Assembly (NCBI GenBank): GCA_963693085.1 | Contig: OY856412.1 | Location: 966,081,281-966,145,280 of the forward strand | Reading direction: 5' to 3' | Source of the DNA: Alisma plantago-aquatica | Lineage: Eukaryota > Streptophyta > Magnoliopsida > Alismatales > Alismataceae | DNA length: 64,000 nucleotides | Shown here: piece by piece, positions 61,787-64,000 of the stretch | Numbering within the stretch: position 1 is the first letter of the stretch | How the letters are laid out: every line of letters begins with the position of its first letter | The notes under the pieces: model-generated | What the model saw: the letters and a program-made list of their open reading frames with translations, nothing else | What the model was told of the DNA's origin: nothing | Database searches by the model: none | Position numbers and translations under genes: made by a program

Positions 61787-61907
61787 CGGATCAACTTCTA
61801 GACTAGTCACCCATCCTAGTACTACTCTAGACTGAGCATACTTAACCACATAGTTATTTATTGATGGGATACCTAAAAAGGAGGTGTACCTTGGTCATAT
61901 GAGTAGT
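61787..61907 (-). other. 5S rRNA-like sequence in Cassandra 5' LTR
   Basis: The second copy has its core at 61804-61848 (minus: GAGTAGTACTAGGATGGGTG), closer to 5S rRNA in box C than the other copy, with one change breaking GGTTAAGTATGC in box A. Confidence 0.88.
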
Positions 61908-61963
61908 CCAATCATTTATTTTAAGATCATTTTATTTGAGGCCTTAAATTCTGGGATGTTATA

Positions 61964-64000
61964 ATAACTCTCTAGTGCAAGATGTTCCCTACTAGACCTT
62001 TGAGTTTTTTGTGCTAGGATAAGGACTTGATGTTCCACAATAGTTTTTGGTTCCTCTTATTCCTTATCTACCTATATAGGTTCAATATTATCTTGTTGAT
62101 CTTGAACTTCATCAAGTTCTATATTCCTCTACTAGTTTCTCTAGAAATAAATTCATTTTCAAGGAATATGACATCTCTAAAAAAACACTTTGTTCTTAGA
62201 TGGAATATAGAAGTAGTAGCCCTTAGTTTCCTTAGGATATCTGACAAAGATACATTATCCAATTATGGTCAAAGCTTTTTACATAATGCTTCTTTACATA
62301 AGCTATAAAACCACAAAATTCCATGAAGGACATATTGTGATGTTTTCCATTCCATATCTCATACGGTGTCTTTTCAAAGGATTTGGAAGGTACTCGATTA
62401 AGTACAAACATGATAATTTCAATAGTATGTCCCCAGAAGGAAATAGGAAGATCCCCTAAATTCATCATTGATTTTACCATGTCCAAAAAGGTGTGCTTCC
62501 TTATTTTTATTACACCATTATGTTGTGTGTTCTTGGTGGATTCCATTGTGATACAATACCACAATCCCCTAAAAGGACTCAAACTCTTACCTAAGACATT
62601 CACCATCTTGATTTGATTGAAGTTCTTTAATCCTTTTTCCAAGTTAGTTTTGTACTTCATTCATGAATTCCTTGAAATTCAAAGGATTCAAATTTGTGTT
62701 TCATAAGATACACATATCCAAATTTACTTGTCTTAACAAAAGTGGTGAATTACTTATGCCCATTTCTTGAACTTGTGCTAAATGGTCCACACACGTCAAT
62801 ATGTATAAGTCCTGATAAGTCACTAGCTCTCTCACTCTTAGAATTTAAAGGTGGTTTTGTCATCTTGCCTAAAATACAAGATTTACATATATTCATTGAT
62901 TCAAAATCAAAAGAGTCCAGATAACCATCTTTATGGAGTCTATAAATGCACTTCTCATTTACGTGCCCTAGATGACAGTGGCAAAGATATGTTTTGTTTG
63001 AGTCATTACATTTTAAAATCTTAGTATTTATGTTATATATTTGTCTCTCAAGATCTAATAAATAAAGACCAGAAGACATAGGGGAACTATTATAAAAGAT
63101 CTCATCTTTCAAAATGGAAATATTTCCATTCTAGACTAGAAACTCAAAACCATTCTTTTACAAACAAGATACATAAATAATATTTCTATTTATGGAAGGT
63201 ACTTAATAACAATTCTATAATTCTATTACAAGCAGACTGGTCAGAGATAAACAATAGGTAACCCTAGTGGCAACAACTCTTGCTCCATTTGCAACACGTA
63301 GTTCCACCTCTCCTTTGTTCAAGGTTCTACTTATTCTTAGATGCTACATATTTAAGTATATGTGAGATCCACATACGATATCAATTACCAATGTATATGT
63401 GAGACATACGATATCAATTACCCATGATGAAGTAGTATATAAATTTATTTCAATAACATATATACCTAAAGTGGAGATCTCTATCATCTACTTCTTATTC
63501 TTTAGTTCCTTAAGGTTGAGACGAAAATTTCTCTTTCAATGTCCAATTGGTGACAATGGTGACAATTGCCTCTGATAGCCACTCCTTCTTTTTCTTTAGG
63601 TGAAAAAGACTTTTGGATAGATTAATATCCATTCCTAGCTTTTTCTTTGCACTTAGATTTTCCTATCCTTTACTAACCATCAACATAGATTTTGTGTTGT
63701 CTTTCATTTACCCCTCAACACCCATGCCATGTAGCTCAGTCAACAACTTATCAAAATTATCATGTTGTAAATTCATGACAAATTGAATGTATGAATCCAA
63801 TAATGATTCTAGCATTACATCTTTGGCTAACTCTTGGCTAAAAGGAAATTCCTATCTTGTAAGACTTTCCACATACCCATAACCTGACTACATAAGGTCC
63901 AACTTGATCACCTTCTACCATTTTGCACTTAAGCATGGACTTAGAGACATCATACCTCTTTTTCCTTTCTAATTATTTATACATGTTGTCGAGATGTGTT
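61964..64000 (-). pseudogene. Copia-A gag, protease-linked and integrase region, broken
   Basis: On the minus strand from the window edge: gag (RYDVSKSMLKCKMVEGDQ near 63900-63970), a damaged knuckle (NCHHCHQLD near 63560), the pre-integrase zinc region (CHLGHVNEKCIYRLHKDG and CKSCILGKMTKPP, 62860-62990), the integrase start (HIDVCGPF, 62780) and the integrase end (QHNGVIKIRKHTFLDMVKSMM; ISFWGHTIEIIMFVLNRVPSKSF, 62370-62540). Between 62660 and 62750 the core is shortened and damaged. The region just before 61964 (RSSREHLALES) matches the post-integrase linker of Copia-C. Stops and frameshifts occur throughout, and the element continues beyond the window. Confidence 0.85.

Larger units (their letters stand above)
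61135..61963 (-). mobile_element. Cassandra-type TRIM with 5S rRNA-derived LTRs (829 bp)
   Basis: Two 290-base LTRs (61135-61424 and 61674-61963) flank a 249-base interior with no coding frame. On the minus strand the LTR starts TGTAACATC (TATAACATC in the 5' copy) and ends GGGCATTACA. The interior begins with the primer site TGGTATCAGAGC (complement of 61660-61671) and ends with TAAGTGGGGGTTAT as polypurine tract. Flanks are ATTAC and ATAAC, a 5-bp duplication with one mismatch. Each LTR holds a stretch matching plant 5S rRNA, the hallmark of Cassandra. It encodes nothing and must use enzymes of other retrotransposons. Confidence 0.93.
13352..64000 (-). mobile_element. Copia-A: Ty1-copia retrotransposon, oldest layer of the nested stack (5' end outside window)
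   Basis: On the minus strand the element runs from gag at the right window edge, through integrase (62000-63200), to RT and RNase H (15433-16876) and a putative 3' LTR (13352-15288). It is split by Gypsy-B (16877-61073, duplication CCAAA/CCAAG on the minus strand) and by the Cassandra element (61135-61963). Removing both inserts brings the linker before RT (minus strand of 61074-61134) in register with RT (from 16876), in the same order as in Copia-C. All coding parts contain stops. The 5' LTR is outside the window, so the overall boundaries cannot be confirmed. Confidence 0.85.

Overview
The window looks like gene-poor, TE-packed heterochromatin of a flowering plant. I found no host gene. 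Every recognisable protein belongs to a plant transposable-element family: TNP2-type CACTA transposases with DUF4216/DUF4218-like and Ulp1 domains, Ty1-copia and Ty3-gypsy polyproteins, and a Cassandra-type TRIM that carries 5S rRNA sequence. The species cannot be named from this sequence.

The main result is that about 50 kb (13352 to beyond 64000) is one nested stack, which I read from LTR and TIR ends, target-site duplications (TSDs) and paralogous empty sites inside the window. The oldest layer is Copia-A on the minus strand: its putative 3' LTR is at 13352-15288, RT/RNase H at 15433-16876, and integrase/gag at 61964-64000. Two elements split it. One is a Cassandra element (61135-61963). 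The other is Gypsy-B, a minus-strand Tekay/Del-like chromovirus (16877-61073) with LTRs of about 4 kb. The left LTR of Gypsy-B is itself split by CACTA-2 (17248-27086, TSD TAC) and Copia-C (28167-36206). Its gag is split by Gypsy-D (42294-56594), an Athila/Tat-like gag-protease element. The 3' LTR of Gypsy-D is split by CACTA-3 (50118-55676, TSD CTC), so the deepest layer is fourth-level. The intact right LTR of Gypsy-B (57036-61073) gives the empty-site sequence for CACTA-2 and Copia-C. The intact 5' LTR of Gypsy-D (42294-44152) gives it for CACTA-3.

Left of the stack, 1-7002 is the 3' part of CACTA-1 on the plus strand: a broken TNP2 transposase, a multi-exon transposase/Ulp1 gene with its catalytic triad, and a subterminal region with a ~190-bp-arm fold-back. 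From 7003 to 9290 there is unassigned DNA with ~65-bp degenerate tandem repeats and larger duplications. From 9296 to 9725 lies the end of another CACTA-like element. A decayed copia remnant (9726 to about 11520) holds a possible SINE, and 11521-13351 holds nothing I recognise.

Nearly all coding regions carry stops or frameshifts. CACTA-3 is an internally deleted relative of CACTA-2: it has lost most of the transposase but keeps a better preserved Ulp1 region. Gypsy-B has lost most of its integrase, and Gypsy-D has no reverse transcriptase at all.
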